A DNA stretch of 64,000 nucleotides from Herbiconiux gentiana (GCF_024978135.1 NZ_JANTEZ010000003.1:248001-312000), one strand, 5' to 3'. Numbered from the stretch's first letter, positions 17,656-26,958 are shown. Numbers and translations are program-made. The notes: generated by a model not told the origin, from the letters alone.

Positions 17656-19479
17656 GTGACGCGCGACGCGGGGTTTCCGGGGGGACGTCGGGACGCTCCG
17701 GGTGCCCCCGTGGCCCGGGCCCGCGGGCGCCTGCCGGTTCGCTTGCTGCTGCTCGTCGCTGCGCTGCTGCTGGTGGCGTCGGTCGTGGTGCTCGCCGTGC
17801 CGGGCGTGCATCCGCTGCTCGAGGCCGTGCTGTCGCTCGGCGGCGAGTGGGTGGCCGTGCTCGCCGCCGCCACCGCGGTGGTGTTCAGCCGCGGCGGCCG
17901 GATCGCGCCCGCCCTGGCCACGGCAGCATTGGCCGCGACGGTGCTGGGCGACACGCTCTCGATCGCGGTCGCCGACCTCAGCGGCGCCGTGCCGTTCCCG
18001 GCCTGGCCCGACGCGGCCTACCTCGCGTTCTACCTGCTGCTCTACGTCGCGGTCTCGGCGCTGGCCCGCCGTCACCTCGTGGCCCCGACGGCAGCGGTGG
18101 TCTTCGACCTGGTCATCACCTCCTTCGGGCTGGCGGCGCTGCTCGCGCTCGCCCTCAGCCCGGTGCTCGACGCGGCGCTCGACGGGGTGGGCACCGCGGA
18201 GTTCGTGCTCTCGGCCGTCTACCCGCTGTTCGACCTGCTGCTCGTGGCCACCATCGTGGCCATCGGCGCCTCCGACGGCGTGGGGGGTCAGTGGCGCATC
18301 CTGGCCGGGGCGCTGCTGCTCTTCGCCTTCGCCGACACGGTGCTCGCCCTGCAGCTGCCGAGCGACGGGTACCGGGCGGGCACCCCGCTCGACGCCGTGT
18401 GGATCGCCGGGTCGTTCCTGATCGCGCTCTGGGTCTGCGCGATCACCGCCCGCCCCGTCGCCGCGCCCCGGCGGGCATCGACGACCCGGGCCGGCACCAC
18501 GTTGTCCATCGTGTCGATGGCCGGCGCCCTCGTCGTGCTCGTCGCGGCACCGATCGTCGACGGGTCGGTCATCGCGGTGGCGCTCGCCATGGGCGCGCTG
18601 CTCACCACGGTGCTCTCGGTCGCCCTCCGCCGCGGGGCTCTGCCGGGGGTGGGGGCGACGGGCCGGCGTCAGCGCCTCGTGCGCGAGCTGCGCTCCCCCG
18701 CGAGTCACGAGCAGCTCGTGCTCGTCTACCAGCCGAAGCTGCGGCTCTCGACCGGCCGCATCGACGGGGTCGAGGCGCTGGTGCGCTGGAACCATCCGAC
18801 CCGGGGCCTCGTCGGCCCGGCGGAGTTCGTGCCGCTGCTCGCGGAGGCGGGGGTGCTGCGGGAGTGGACCTCGAGCATCCTGAACCACGCCCTCGACGAT
18901 GCCACCCGCTGGCGCCGTCGCGGCACACCCGTGGGCGTCGCCGTCAACATCACCGCCGAGTGGCTTCAGGATGCCCGGGCCGTGCACGAGGTGCTGCCGG
19001 CGCTCGGGCTCCGCTCGCTGCCCCCCTCGACGCTCACGCTCGAAATCACCGAGCAGTCGCTCGTCGCCGACCCCGAGGCGGCCCGGCGCCGGATCGAACC
19101 GCTCCGCTCCGCGGGGGTGCGCATCTCGCTCGACGACTTCGGCACGGGCTACAACTCCCTGATCGCGCTGCACGACGTCCCGGTCGACGAGGTCAAGATC
19201 GACCGCAGCTTCGTGGCGGCCCTGAGCGACGACCCGCGGGCCCGGTCACTGGTGCGCTCGACCATCGCCCTGGCGGGCGATCTCGGCAGCGAGACCGTCG
19301 CGGAGGGTGTCGAGACCGAGGAGCACCGACGGCTGCTCGCGGAGATGGGCTGCACCAGCGTGCAGGGCTTCCTGATCTCGGAGCCGGTGCCCGCCGAGCG
19401 GATAGACGACCTGCTAGCCTCGCCTGGAACCCCCACCGCCCCGCCGCACCGGCGGCCGACAGAGGAGAACTCCGCTTGA
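17656..19479 (+). CDS. Membrane-anchored EAL-domain cyclic-di-GMP phosphodiesterase
   Basis: A 607-residue protein with about ten N-terminal membrane segments (residues 20-330), then an EAL domain (about 345-590). The domain has the complete catalytic set: EALVRWNHP, LEITEQ, DDFGTGYNSL, VKIDRSF, AEGVETEEH and QGFLISEPVP, so it should hydrolyse c-di-GMP. There is no GGDEF domain. The membrane part may sense a lipid or small-molecule signal. GTG at 17656 is preceded by AGGGG. Its stop overlaps the TTG start of the HAD gene, making a two-gene transcript. Confidence 0.88.
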   Translation: MTRDAGFPGGRRDAPGAPVARARGRLPVRLLLLVAALLLVASVVVLAVPGVHPLLEAVLSLGGEWVAVLAAATAVVFSRGGRIAPALATAALAATVLGDTLSIAVADLSGAVPFPAWPDAAYLAFYLLLYVAVSALARRHLVAPTAAVVFDLVITSFGLAALLALALSPVLDAALDGVGTAEFVLSAVYPLFDLLLVATIVAIGASDGVGGQWRILAGALLLFAFADTVLALQLPSDGYRAGTPLDAVWIAGSFLIALWVCAITARPVAAPRRASTTRAGTTLSIVSMAGALVVLVAAPIVDGSVIAVALAMGALLTTVLSVALRRGALPGVGATGRRQRLVRELRSPASHEQLVLVYQPKLRLSTGRIDGVEALVRWNHPTRGLVGPAEFVPLLAEAGVLREWTSSILNHALDDATRWRRRGTPVGVAVNITAEWLQDARAVHEVLPALGLRSLPPSTLTLEITEQSLVADPEAARRRIEPLRSAGVRISLDDFGTGYNSLIALHDVPVDEVKIDRSFVAALSDDPRARSLVRSTIALAGDLGSETVAEGVETEEHRRLLAEMGCTSVQGFLISEPVPAERIDDLLASPGTPTAPPHRRPTEENSA

Positions 19480-20237
19480 CGACGAACGTCCGCCTGGTCG
19501 CCTTCGACCTCGACGACACGCTCGCGCCCTCGAAGGCGCCCCTCGATCCGCGCATGGCGGAGCTGCTCGTCGAGCTGCTGGACGTCGTTCCCGTGTGCGT
19601 CATCTCGGGCGGCCAGTTCGGCCAGTTCGAGTCGCAGCTCGTGGCGAACCTGCCCGCGTCGGCCGGCGACAAGCTCGCGCGCCTGCACCTCATGCCCACC
19701 TGCGGCACCCAGTACTACCGCTACGAGAACGACGGCTGGACGCAGGTCTACGCCGAGAACCTCACCGACGAGCAGAAGGCCGAGGCGCAGGCGGCGCTCG
19801 AGTCCGAGGCGAAGCGCCTGGGCCTCTGGGAGACCGAGACCTACGGCCCCGTACTCGAGGACCGCGGCTCGCAGATCACCTTCTCGGCCCTCGGCCAGGC
19901 GGCGCCCGTCGACATCAAGTCGGCCTGGGACCCGACGGGCGAGAAGAAGGAGCGCCTCCGGGCCGCCGTCGCGGCGCTGCTGCCCGAGCTCGAGGTGCGC
20001 TCGGGCGGATCGACCTCGGTCGACATCACCCGCAAGGGCATCGACAAGGCCTACGGAATGAACCGTCTCGCCGAGCTGACCGGCATCGCGCAGAGCGACA
20101 TGCTCTTCGTCGGCGACCGCCTCGACGAGGGCGGCAACGACTACCCGGTCAAGGCGATGGGCATCGACACCGTGGCCGTGCACAGCTGGCACGACACCGC
20201 GACGTTCATCGAGGGGTTCGTGGCCGAGCGGCGCTAG
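19476..20237 (+). CDS. HAD-superfamily hydrolase (IIB, phosphomannomutase/sucrose-phosphatase-like)
   Basis: A 253-residue phosphatase. HAD motif I is FDLDDTLAPSK, motif II is the Ser in VISGG, motif III the Lys in TRKGIDKAYG and motif IV FVGDRLDEGGNDYPV. The cap between motifs II and III places it in type IIB, near eukaryotic-type phosphomannomutase. The start is TTG at 19476: it overlaps the EAL stop by TTGA, and AGGAG sits at the right distance upstream. It probably dephosphorylates, or transfers phosphate on, a sugar phosphate. Confidence 0.86.
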   Translation: MTTNVRLVAFDLDDTLAPSKAPLDPRMAELLVELLDVVPVCVISGGQFGQFESQLVANLPASAGDKLARLHLMPTCGTQYYRYENDGWTQVYAENLTDEQKAEAQAALESEAKRLGLWETETYGPVLEDRGSQITFSALGQAAPVDIKSAWDPTGEKKERLRAAVAALLPELEVRSGGSTSVDITRKGIDKAYGMNRLAELTGIAQSDMLFVGDRLDEGGNDYPVKAMGIDTVAVHSWHDTATFIEGFVAERR

Positions 20238-20255
20238 CCGGTCACCTGCTCCCGC

Positions 20256-21860
20256 CTATTCTCCCTTGCGGGGCTTGCCGATGTTGAGCTCGGTCTCCTC
20301 GACATCGATCTTGGCGAGCACCGACTTCACGGCCCGCTCCTGGTAGCGGCCCTCCGAGCGCGCCTGCAGCACGGCCTCGCGTTCGGCCTCGATCATGATG
20401 CGGCGCAGGCGGTTGTAGGCGCGCGCCGGGGGCTCGCTGCCCTCCGGTGCGGGGTTCTCGAGGGCATCCGTCAAGAAGGTGGCGTTCAGGCGCAGACGGT
20501 CGACCACCCGCTGCTCGTCGGAGTCGGTGACCTCGCTCTCGAGGCGCGCGAGGCCCTGGCCCTGCGCCTCGGCCATCAGCATGTGCACCTCGGTCATCTC
20601 CTGCGAGAAGTCGGGCGGCGGCAGCTTCAGCCGGCGGATGACGAACGGCAGGAACGCCCCCTCGACGAGCGTGCCCACCACGACCACGAAGGCCAGGAAC
20701 TGCAGGAACGACCGCTCGGGGGTCTCCTCCGGCAACAGGAAGACCGCGGCCAGGGTGACCACCCCGCGGATGCCCGCGAAGGCGACCGCCGTGCCCGTGC
20801 GGTAGCTCCAGCCGCGGTTGCGCAGCCACTGCGGGCCGAAGCGGTAGACGGTGGTGGTGAGCATCATCCAGGCGAAGCGCGACAGGAAGATCGCCAGCAG
20901 CAGCACGACCGAGATGACCACGGTCGGCCACAGCCCGGGGCCGCTGTTCGCCACCCCCTGGAAGATGCCGAAGAGGCTGAGACCGATGAACAGGAACACC
21001 GCGTTCTCGAGCAGGAACTGGATGGTGCGCCAGTTCAGCGACTCGGCGATGCGCGACTCGGCGGTCTGGATGACGGGCGCCTTGTAGCCGAGGTAGAGGC
21101 CGGCGACCACCACGGCCAGCACCCCCGACCCGTGCAGGAACTGGGCCGGGATGAACGCCACGAACGGCGTGATCAGCGACAGGCTCGTGTCGAGCACCGG
21201 GGAGCGCAACTGCTTGCGGATCAGCGCGAACACCCAGCCCACGCCGAACCCGACCCCGACCCCCACGGCCACCGCGACGACGAACTCGAGGATGATGCCC
21301 CACGGCGTCAGCGGCTCGGCGCCCGGCGTGTTGGCGCTGACGATCGCCGCGATGGCGGCGTTCAGGGCCACCAGCGCGGTGGCGTCGTTGAGCAGGCTCT
21401 CGCCCTCGAGCACGGTGACGAGGCGGCGGGGCAGCTTGAGCCGGCCGGCGACCGCGGTCACGGCCACCGCGTCCGTCGGTGCCACGACCGCGCCGAACGC
21501 GAACGCCGCCGCCAGCGAGATCGCGGGGATGATCAGCCAGGCCGTGAGCCCCACCGTGACGACGGTGAACACCACGAGGCCGACCGAGAGCAGCAGGATG
21601 CCGTCGCGCCTCGCCCGCACGTCGGCGAACGAGGTGCGGATGGCCGCCGCGAACAGCAGCGGCGGCAGCAGCCCGTAGAGGATGAGGTCGGGCTCGACCG
21701 CGATCGTCGGCACCCCGGGGATGAAGGACACGATGGCGCCGACGGCCACCAGCGCGACCGGCGCCGACCAGCCCACCCGCCCGGCCACCCCGGTGACTGC
21801 GACCGTGACGACGACGAACGAGACGATCCACACGATGGTCCCGACCGCATCCGCCTCCAT
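20256..21860 (-). CDS. CPA1-family Na+/H+ antiporter (second copy)
   Basis: A 534-residue antiporter with about twelve membrane segments. Core motifs are APTDAVAVTAVAGRLKLP and VLEGESLLNDATALVALNAA, and AFAGIRGVVTLAAVFLLP is the late conserved segment. The soluble tail contains EREAVLQARSEGRYQ and is related in layout to the tail of the antiporter at 7905-9596, so the two are paralogues. Start is ATG at 21860 (MEADAV) or 21869; neither has a strong Shine-Dalgarno. It is convergent with the HAD gene, 18 bases apart, and stands alone. Confidence 0.89.
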   Translation of the reverse strand: MEADAVGTIVWIVSFVVVTVAVTGVAGRVGWSAPVALVAVGAIVSFIPGVPTIAVEPDLILYGLLPPLLFAAAIRTSFADVRARRDGILLLSVGLVVFTVVTVGLTAWLIIPAISLAAAFAFGAVVAPTDAVAVTAVAGRLKLPRRLVTVLEGESLLNDATALVALNAAIAAIVSANTPGAEPLTPWGIILEFVVAVAVGVGVGFGVGWVFALIRKQLRSPVLDTSLSLITPFVAFIPAQFLHGSGVLAVVVAGLYLGYKAPVIQTAESRIAESLNWRTIQFLLENAVFLFIGLSLFGIFQGVANSGPGLWPTVVISVVLLLAIFLSRFAWMMLTTTVYRFGPQWLRNRGWSYRTGTAVAFAGIRGVVTLAAVFLLPEETPERSFLQFLAFVVVVGTLVEGAFLPFVIRRLKLPPPDFSQEMTEVHMLMAEAQGQGLARLESEVTDSDEQRVVDRLRLNATFLTDALENPAPEGSEPPARAYNRLRRIMIEAEREAVLQARSEGRYQERAVKSVLAKIDVEETELNIGKPRKGE

Positions 21861-21931
21861 GCCCACCATTATGGCGGGGCGCGGGTTCACGCGGAGCGGG
21901 GCGGGGCTCACGCCGGGCGGGCGGGGTTCGC

Positions 21932-22843
21932 TCAGGCGGGGACGATGCTCAGGGTGGCCTGCACCGGGATGCCGAAGCCGACGGCCAGCACCACGCCGGG
22001 CGACACGGCGGTGCTGCCCGCGCCGAGCGTGTAGGCGAAGTCGTAGACGCCCGCCACAAGTGACTCGAAGATGAAACCCGACTGGCCGGTTTGGGGATCT
22101 TCGGTCTCCACCCAGCCCGGCGCCGCGACGACGGTCGTGCCGGCCGGGAACGGCGGGGTCTGGAAGGGAGGCGGGAACTGGTTGAGGTCGGCGACGACAG
22201 CCCGTCGCCCGATCGCGTACGAATGCTCGGGCACGGTGACCCTCAGCGTCGTCGTCGTGCCGAATTCCGCGGGATCCGGGATCCACTCGAGCGTCGGCTC
22301 GGGCCCGAAACCGACCGTGATGGTCGCGGTCAGCGACCCCGGCTCCTGGTCGTTCGTGTAGGTGGCGACGACCGTGTAGGGGCCGGAGAGTTCACCCCAC
22401 TCGTCGACGGTGAAGGCTCTCGTACCCCCCGTCACACCTCCCAGGGGTGACGCGAGGATCCCGTTGGACGCCCCGAAGTTCGGCGTCCAGGTCCAGCGCC
22501 CCGAGGCGATCGTGTCGGGGATGGGGCCGTAGTTCTGGATCTGCAGCACGATCGTCCCTGTGCTGCCGATGCCGGGCGACCCGGCGGGCACCGAGAGGGT
22601 GAGCACCGAGGGCTGCCCCTGGATGCCCTCGGCCTCCGACCAGTACAGCGACGCGTCAGGCTGGGTCGTGCTGGCGGCCGCGAGCGGTGCGGCGACCGCG
22701 GCGGCGATGACGGGGGCCGACCAGGCCGCGCCGAGGAGCGTGCGTCGCGAGACACCGGCGGAGCGGCCATCCGTCGCCCGGTGCGAGAAGATCGCGAACA
22801 GATCGGAGAGCGACGTCGGTTCGTCGCGGGGCGCTTCGGGCAT
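21932..22843 (-). CDS. Tat-exported beta-rich hypothetical protein
   Basis: A 303-residue secreted protein. Residues 1-35 are polar, then SRRTLLGAAWSAPVIAAAVA forms a twin-arginine signal ending in PLAAAST, as in many Microbacteriaceae proteins that carry a long polar lead before the Tat motif. The mature part has two or three Ig-like or CARDB-like beta domains (TVVATYTNDQEPGSLTATI, TLRVTVPEHSYAIGRRAVV). No anchor is visible at the C terminus. ATG at 22843 is preceded by GGAGAG at seven bases. Function unknown. Confidence 0.7.
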   Translation of the reverse strand: MPEAPRDEPTSLSDLFAIFSHRATDGRSAGVSRRTLLGAAWSAPVIAAAVAAPLAAASTTQPDASLYWSEAEGIQGQPSVLTLSVPAGSPGIGSTGTIVLQIQNYGPIPDTIASGRWTWTPNFGASNGILASPLGGVTGGTRAFTVDEWGELSGPYTVVATYTNDQEPGSLTATITVGFGPEPTLEWIPDPAEFGTTTTLRVTVPEHSYAIGRRAVVADLNQFPPPFQTPPFPAGTTVVAAPGWVETEDPQTGQSGFIFESLVAGVYDFAYTLGAGSTAVSPGVVLAVGFGIPVQATLSIVPA

Positions 22844-22943
22844 CCCCTCACTCTCCGGCAGCGCGGGCCCCGCCGACCAGACCCTCTTCCGGACATGTCC
22901 GCATCCGGGCACCCCCGTCGATACTCACCCTTTCGAATGCCGA

Positions 22944-23591
22944 TCAGTCCCACCAGATGTAGGAGGCGCCGGTCGCGCCGGACAGTGAGCGCCCGCGGAC
23001 CTGATTGTGAGCGAAGGTATTGCCCCACGCGACCGCGAAGTCCCGATTGCCCTGACAGCCGATCGACGACCAGCTCTGAACTCCGGGGCTCGTGAAGGCC
23101 TTGGCCTGCACGCAGATCTGCACGTCCGAACCGTTGTTCCAGTTGTAGGTTCGCGTGTAGCCGGGATACCCGATCACCGCGCACCCATTGGTCGACGCGG
23201 CGTATCCGAATGGGCTCGCCACCGCGTTCGCCCAGTCGCGACATCCGCCGGCCCTCAACTCCTTGGTCTCGTCGGCGAGCTCTCTCGGGTCGAGCGTCCC
23301 GGCTGCCACCTCCGCCCGCACCTGCGCGGCGACAGTCATCAGTTCACCGGCTTGAACGACGACGTAGACGTCGCCTTCCGTCGTCGCAATGAGGACCGGA
23401 CCGGCATAAGTGTCTTCATCGAGTGGGCCGGATGGCGACTCCTGGCTCGCCGCCGGCGACTGCAGCTTTTCCTCGAGGTCCGCCGCCGACGCGTGTGACG
23501 ACGGGGCCAGCGCTGAGTAGAGCACCAGCGTCAGTATGCCGATCGCGGTGAGATTACCCCGTCGAGCGCGAATCTCAATTCGTTTGGTCAC
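22944..23591 (-). CDS. Secreted hypothetical protein
   Basis: A 215-residue exported protein. The GTG at 23591 is chosen because AAGGAG lies five bases upstream. A signal peptide (LTAIGILTLVLYSALAPSSH) is followed by a Glu/Gln/Ser-rich region, a short domain with DVYVVVQAGELMTVAAQV, and a Cys-containing Trp/Asn/Gly-rich C-terminal half (four Cys) ending SYIWWD. The C-terminal pattern is reminiscent of small disulfide-stabilised exoproteins. GC content is lower than neighbours, hinting at acquisition. I do not recognise the family. Confidence 0.6.
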   Translation of the reverse strand: MTKRIEIRARRGNLTAIGILTLVLYSALAPSSHASAADLEEKLQSPAASQESPSGPLDEDTYAGPVLIATTEGDVYVVVQAGELMTVAAQVRAEVAAGTLDPRELADETKELRAGGCRDWANAVASPFGYAASTNGCAVIGYPGYTRTYNWNNGSDVQICVQAKAFTSPGVQSWSSIGCQGNRDFAVAWGNTFAHNQVRGRSLSGATGASYIWWD

Positions 23592-23706
23592 AGCTTCTCC
23601 TTCGCTGATTTTATACTGAGGGATCATCAGTTACTGCGAAGGATGTCTGAAACCGAGGAGGTCCTCAAGTGGTTCCAGCGATCTGTGCACAGTCCAGGAG
23701 GTCTGC

Positions 23707-23982
23707 ATGAAGGTCGGAAATCGGTACCTGATCGCCGGTGCGGCACTGATCGTGCTGTCCGCCGTCGTGACCGTCACCCTGCCCGCACTCGCTTACGCGA
23801 TGCTCGACGCGAACACGTCCGGGGGCCAGGAGTATCTCGTCGCGGTCGAGCTAGGGGTCCGGGTTCTCGAGAACATTGCGGCACCCCTCGGGACGGCGCT
23901 CCTCGCCGTGGGACTGATTCTGAATAGGCCCGCGCCCCGATGTCCACCGGACCCCGACCGGACGCCCCGCGAGACCGGCTGA
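23707..23982 (+). CDS. Small two-segment membrane protein
   Basis: A 91-residue protein with hydrophobic segments near residues 7-32 and 55-73 and a Pro-rich polar tail. AGGAGG five bases before ATG 23707 supports it as a real gene. It is divergent from the secreted-protein gene at 22944-23591. No recognised family. Confidence 0.6.
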   Translation: MKVGNRYLIAGAALIVLSAVVTVTLPALAYAMLDANTSGGQEYLVAVELGVRVLENIAAPLGTALLAVGLILNRPAPRCPPDPDRTPRETG

Positions 23983-24075
23983 CTGTCATCAGCGCCTCGG
24001 GCGACATTTCCGTGCAATCGAGCGCCCCGTCGGGCACACTGGCACGACCCGCATCCCCGACGAAGGAGTACGACC

Positions 24076-24552
24076 GTGAGCGCTGACGAGATCATCCTGG
24101 GAGACCTGCCCGCAGGGATCGTGCGCGCCGACGAGGCCTTCAACGGCCGCGTCTGGAACGTGCTCGGCCACACCTACACGACGAAGATCGAGAGCGCGTC
24201 GACCTATTCGTGGCTGTCGCACGACCCGGCCGGCACGGGAGTGCCTCCCCACGTGCATTCGACCCAGGACGAGTTCATCTACGTCTTCGAGGGCGTCTAC
24301 ACCCTCTACCTCGACGGCCAGTGGACCACCGCCGGCCCCGGCGACCTCGTGCAGATGCCCCGCAACCTGCCGCACGCCTACTACAACAAGCAGGAGTCCG
24401 ACGCGAAGTCGCTGTTCTGGGTCAGCCCCGGCGGCAAGCTCGCGAACCTGTTCAGCCTGCTGCACGACGTCACCGACCCCGAGGAGGTCGTGCGACTCTC
24501 GGCCCTCAACGGCGTCGACTTCCTGGCGCCGGGCACCGTCGAGGGCGCGTGA
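24076..24552 (+). CDS. Cupin-domain protein
   Basis: A 158-residue single cupin. Motif 1 is PHVHSTQDEFIYVFEGVY (two His and one Glu as metal ligands) and motif 2 is GDLVQMPRNLPHAYYN with the fourth ligand His. These suggest a metal-bound cytoplasmic enzyme or sugar/quinone-binding protein. The GTG start follows AAGGAG. Its stop overlaps the GTG of the hydrolase gene, so the pair is co-translated and likely acts on one substrate. Confidence 0.82.
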   Translation: MSADEIILGDLPAGIVRADEAFNGRVWNVLGHTYTTKIESASTYSWLSHDPAGTGVPPHVHSTQDEFIYVFEGVYTLYLDGQWTTAGPGDLVQMPRNLPHAYYNKQESDAKSLFWVSPGGKLANLFSLLHDVTDPEEVVRLSALNGVDFLAPGTVEGA

Positions 24553-25256
24553 CGGGCGGCCGGCTCGAGCGCTACGGGCCGCATCCCGACCAGTGGGTCG
24601 AGTGGTGGTCTCCGGATGCTCCGGCGCAGGGCACCGCGGTCCTGATCCACGGGGGCTATTGGCGTGCCCGCTACACGGCCGACCTCATGCTCCCCCTCGT
24701 GTCGCCGTTCACGTCCCGCGGCTGGACGGTCGCCAACCTCGAGTACCGCCGCGCCGCAGACGGGTGGGCCGCACTAAAGGACGACCTGGCGGCGGGGCTG
24801 GCAGCGATCCGCTCGGCGGGCCCCTTCTCGGAGGTGACCCTCGTCGGCCACTCCGTCGGCGGGCAGCTCGCGCTCCTCGGCGGCGAGGCCGGGGATGCGG
24901 TGGTGGCGCTGGCGCCGGTCACCGACCTCGCTCGCGCCTACGCGGAAGGGAACGGCGGCGACGCGGTCGCGGAGTTCCTCCGGGGCTCGCCCGCCGAGCT
25001 GCCCGAGGTCTACGCCGAGGCGTCGCCGCTCGCCCGCGAGCCGTCGCCGGCCGAGGTGCTGATCGTGCACGGGCGGGACGACGATCGGGTGCCGGTCGCC
25101 CACTCCCGCGCCTACGCGGAGGCCACGCGGGCTGCGGGCGGGCGGGCATCCGTTCTCGAACTCGACTCGCTGCCCCACCTCGACGCCATCGCGCCCGACG
25201 CCCCGCACTGGAACGCGGTGCACGCGTGGCTCGACGAGTGGGACGCGCGCCGCTAG
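24549..25256 (+). CDS. Alpha/beta hydrolase, kynurenine-formamidase-like
   Basis: A 235-residue alpha/beta hydrolase. AVLIHGGYWRARYTADLM is the oxyanion segment typical of arylformamidases, VGHSVGGQLAL holds the nucleophile Ser, HGRDDDRVPV the Asp and SLPHLDAIAP the His. GTG at 24549 overlaps the cupin stop (GTGA). The HGGYW motif favours a formamidase or small esterase. Because the partner is a cupin, a role in aromatic amine or kynurenine breakdown is possible but not shown. Confidence 0.82.
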   Translation: MTGGRLERYGPHPDQWVEWWSPDAPAQGTAVLIHGGYWRARYTADLMLPLVSPFTSRGWTVANLEYRRAADGWAALKDDLAAGLAAIRSAGPFSEVTLVGHSVGGQLALLGGEAGDAVVALAPVTDLARAYAEGNGGDAVAEFLRGSPAELPEVYAEASPLAREPSPAEVLIVHGRDDDRVPVAHSRAYAEATRAAGGRASVLELDSLPHLDAIAPDAPHWNAVHAWLDEWDARR

Positions 25257-25272
25257 CGCGCCGACCGCAGCG

Positions 25273-26295
25273 TTAGCTCGCCGACCGCGCTGCCGGCGGC
25301 CGCCGTCGCAGCGACGCGTCGCCGACCTCGGGCCCGCGGTAGACCATGTCCATCGCGCCGATGCTCTCGCCGGGCGGCACGATCGCGTCGATCCGGTCGA
25401 GCAGCTCCTCCGACAGCACGACGTCCGCCTCGGCGAGGGTGTCCTCGAGCTGCTCCATCGTGCGCGGCCCGGCGATGGCCGAGGTGACCCCCGGATGCGC
25501 GATGGCGAACGCCATGGCCAGGTGCGTCAGCGGCATGCCCGCCTCGTCGGCGAGCGAGATGAGCTGTTCGATGGCCCCGAGCCGCCGCTCGTCGTGGAAG
25601 TGCCGCATGCCGGTGCTCGCGCGGAAGTTCTCGTTGGCCTGCCCGGCCCGGTACTTCCCCGTCAGCGCCCCGCCCGCGAGCGGGCTGTAGACGAGCGTGC
25701 CCATGCCGTACCGCTCGGCCACCGGCAGGATCTCGCGCTCGATCTCGCGGTCGAGGATCGAGTAGTTCGGCTGCTCGGTGCGGAACCGCTCGAACCCGCG
25801 GCGCTCGGCCGCCCACTGCGCCTCGACGATCTCCGACCCGCGCATCGACGACGTGCCGATCGCGAGCACCTTTCCCTCGCGCACGAGGTCGGTGAGGGCC
25901 GAGAGCGTCTCCTCGATGTCGGTCTCGGGGTCGGGGCGGTGCAGCTGGTAGAGGTCGATTCGGTCGGTGCGGAGGTTGCGCAGCGAGCGCTCGACGGCCT
26001 GCCGGATCCACCGCCGCGACGCACCGCGGTGGTTCACGTCGTCGTCGACCGGCCCCCAGAACTTCGTCGCGAGCACGACGTCGTCGCGCCGGCCGACGAG
26101 GGCCTCGCCGACGACTTCCTCGGAGTCGCCGTACCGATCGGCCGTGTCGATGAAGTTGATCCCGCCCTCGAGCGCGCGGTGGATGATCCGCACGCCCTCC
26201 TGGCGATCGGGATTGCCGAACGAGCCCAGCATCATCGCGCCGAGCGCGTAGGGCGTGACCTTGATTCCGGTGCGGCCGAGGGGTCGATACTGCAT
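25273..26295 (-). CDS. Aldo/keto reductase
   Basis: A 340-residue TIM-barrel oxidoreductase using NADPH. The catalytic tetrad is visible: Asp and Tyr in DTADRYGDSEE, Lys in VLATKFWG and His in YQLHRPDP. IAGPRTMEQLEDTL near the C terminus is the cofactor-binding helix. It is divergent from a TetR regulator, with two palindromic operators between the starts, so it is very probably the regulated target, for instance in detoxifying a carbonyl compound. Confidence 0.9.
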   Translation of the reverse strand: MQYRPLGRTGIKVTPYALGAMMLGSFGNPDRQEGVRIIHRALEGGINFIDTADRYGDSEEVVGEALVGRRDDVVLATKFWGPVDDDVNHRGASRRWIRQAVERSLRNLRTDRIDLYQLHRPDPETDIEETLSALTDLVREGKVLAIGTSSMRGSEIVEAQWAAERRGFERFRTEQPNYSILDREIEREILPVAERYGMGTLVYSPLAGGALTGKYRAGQANENFRASTGMRHFHDERRLGAIEQLISLADEAGMPLTHLAMAFAIAHPGVTSAIAGPRTMEQLEDTLAEADVVLSEELLDRIDAIVPPGESIGAMDMVYRGPEVGDASLRRRPPAARSAS

Positions 26296-26320
26296 GGGGT
26301 CCTCCTGTTAGGATCAGAGC

Positions 26321-26335
26321 CGGAACAGTGTTCCG
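26321..26335. promoter_or_regulatory. TetR-type operator 1
   Basis: The 15-base inverted repeat CGGAACAGTGTTCCG lies in the divergent promoter region between the aldo/keto reductase (start 26295) and the TetR gene (start 26388). A second copy of the same arms is 32 bases away. Confidence 0.75.
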
Positions 26336-26352
26336 CTATGTCCATCACTATA

Positions 26353-26367
26353 CGGAACGCTGTTCCG
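26353..26367. promoter_or_regulatory. TetR-type operator 2
   Basis: CGGAACGCTGTTCCG repeats the arms of the first operator with a different centre. Centre-to-centre spacing is 32 bases, about three helical turns, so two dimers would bind on the same DNA face and could control both genes. Confidence 0.75.
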
Positions 26368-26387
26368 CTTACGCAAGAGGGTCTTCG

Positions 26388-26957
26388 ATGTCGACCGCAG
26401 CGACAGAACCACGCAAAGTGCGAGCGGATGCCCGCCAGAACCTCGACGCCCTCCTCACCGCCGCGCGCACGGTCTTCGCGCGCTCAGGGGTCGACGCTCC
26501 GGCCCGCGAGATCGCCGCCGAAGCCGGAGTCGGGGTCGGAACCCTCTACCGCCACTTCCCGAACCGCGCCGAGCTCGTGGCCGCGGTCTTCACCACCGAG
26601 ATCGACGCCACGGCCTCGGCGGCGGGCGAACTGCTGGCCGAGCATCCGCCCGGCGAAGCCCTCGACCTCTGGATCACTCACTTCACCCGCTTCGTCGCCA
26701 CCAAGCAGGGCCTCTCGGCCGCGCTGCACTCGGGCGACCCGGCGTTCGACGCGCTGCCGGCGCACTTCACCGCGAAGCTCGGCCCCGCCATCACCTCGCT
26801 GCTCGAGGCCGCCGAGTCCGCCGGCGCGGTGCGCCCCGGGATCGACCCCGTCGTGCTCCTCCAGGCCGTCGGCGACCTCAGCCACCGCGCGCCCTCGCCC
26901 GACGGTTCGCCGAACCCGATGGTGCGCCTCCTGCTCGACGGCCTCCGCACCCGCTGA
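26388..26957 (+). CDS. TetR-family transcriptional regulator
   Basis: A 189-residue repressor. The N-terminal helix-turn-helix runs through AREIAAEAGVGVGTLYRHFP, the TetR signature, and the C-terminal domain is helical and ligand-binding. AGAGGG precedes the ATG. Divergent position and the two palindromes upstream indicate autoregulation and control of the aldo/keto reductase gene. Confidence 0.9.
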   Translation: MSTAATEPRKVRADARQNLDALLTAARTVFARSGVDAPAREIAAEAGVGVGTLYRHFPNRAELVAAVFTTEIDATASAAGELLAEHPPGEALDLWITHFTRFVATKQGLSAALHSGDPAFDALPAHFTAKLGPAITSLLEAAESAGAVRPGIDPVVLLQAVGDLSHRAPSPDGSPNPMVRLLLDGLRTR

Positions 26958-26958
26958 C

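Noticed and set aside
16057-19173. A 1038-codon minus-strand frame over the esterase and EAL genes
   Set aside because: Low-complexity Arg/Gly/His sequence without domains, antisense to two well-defined genes.
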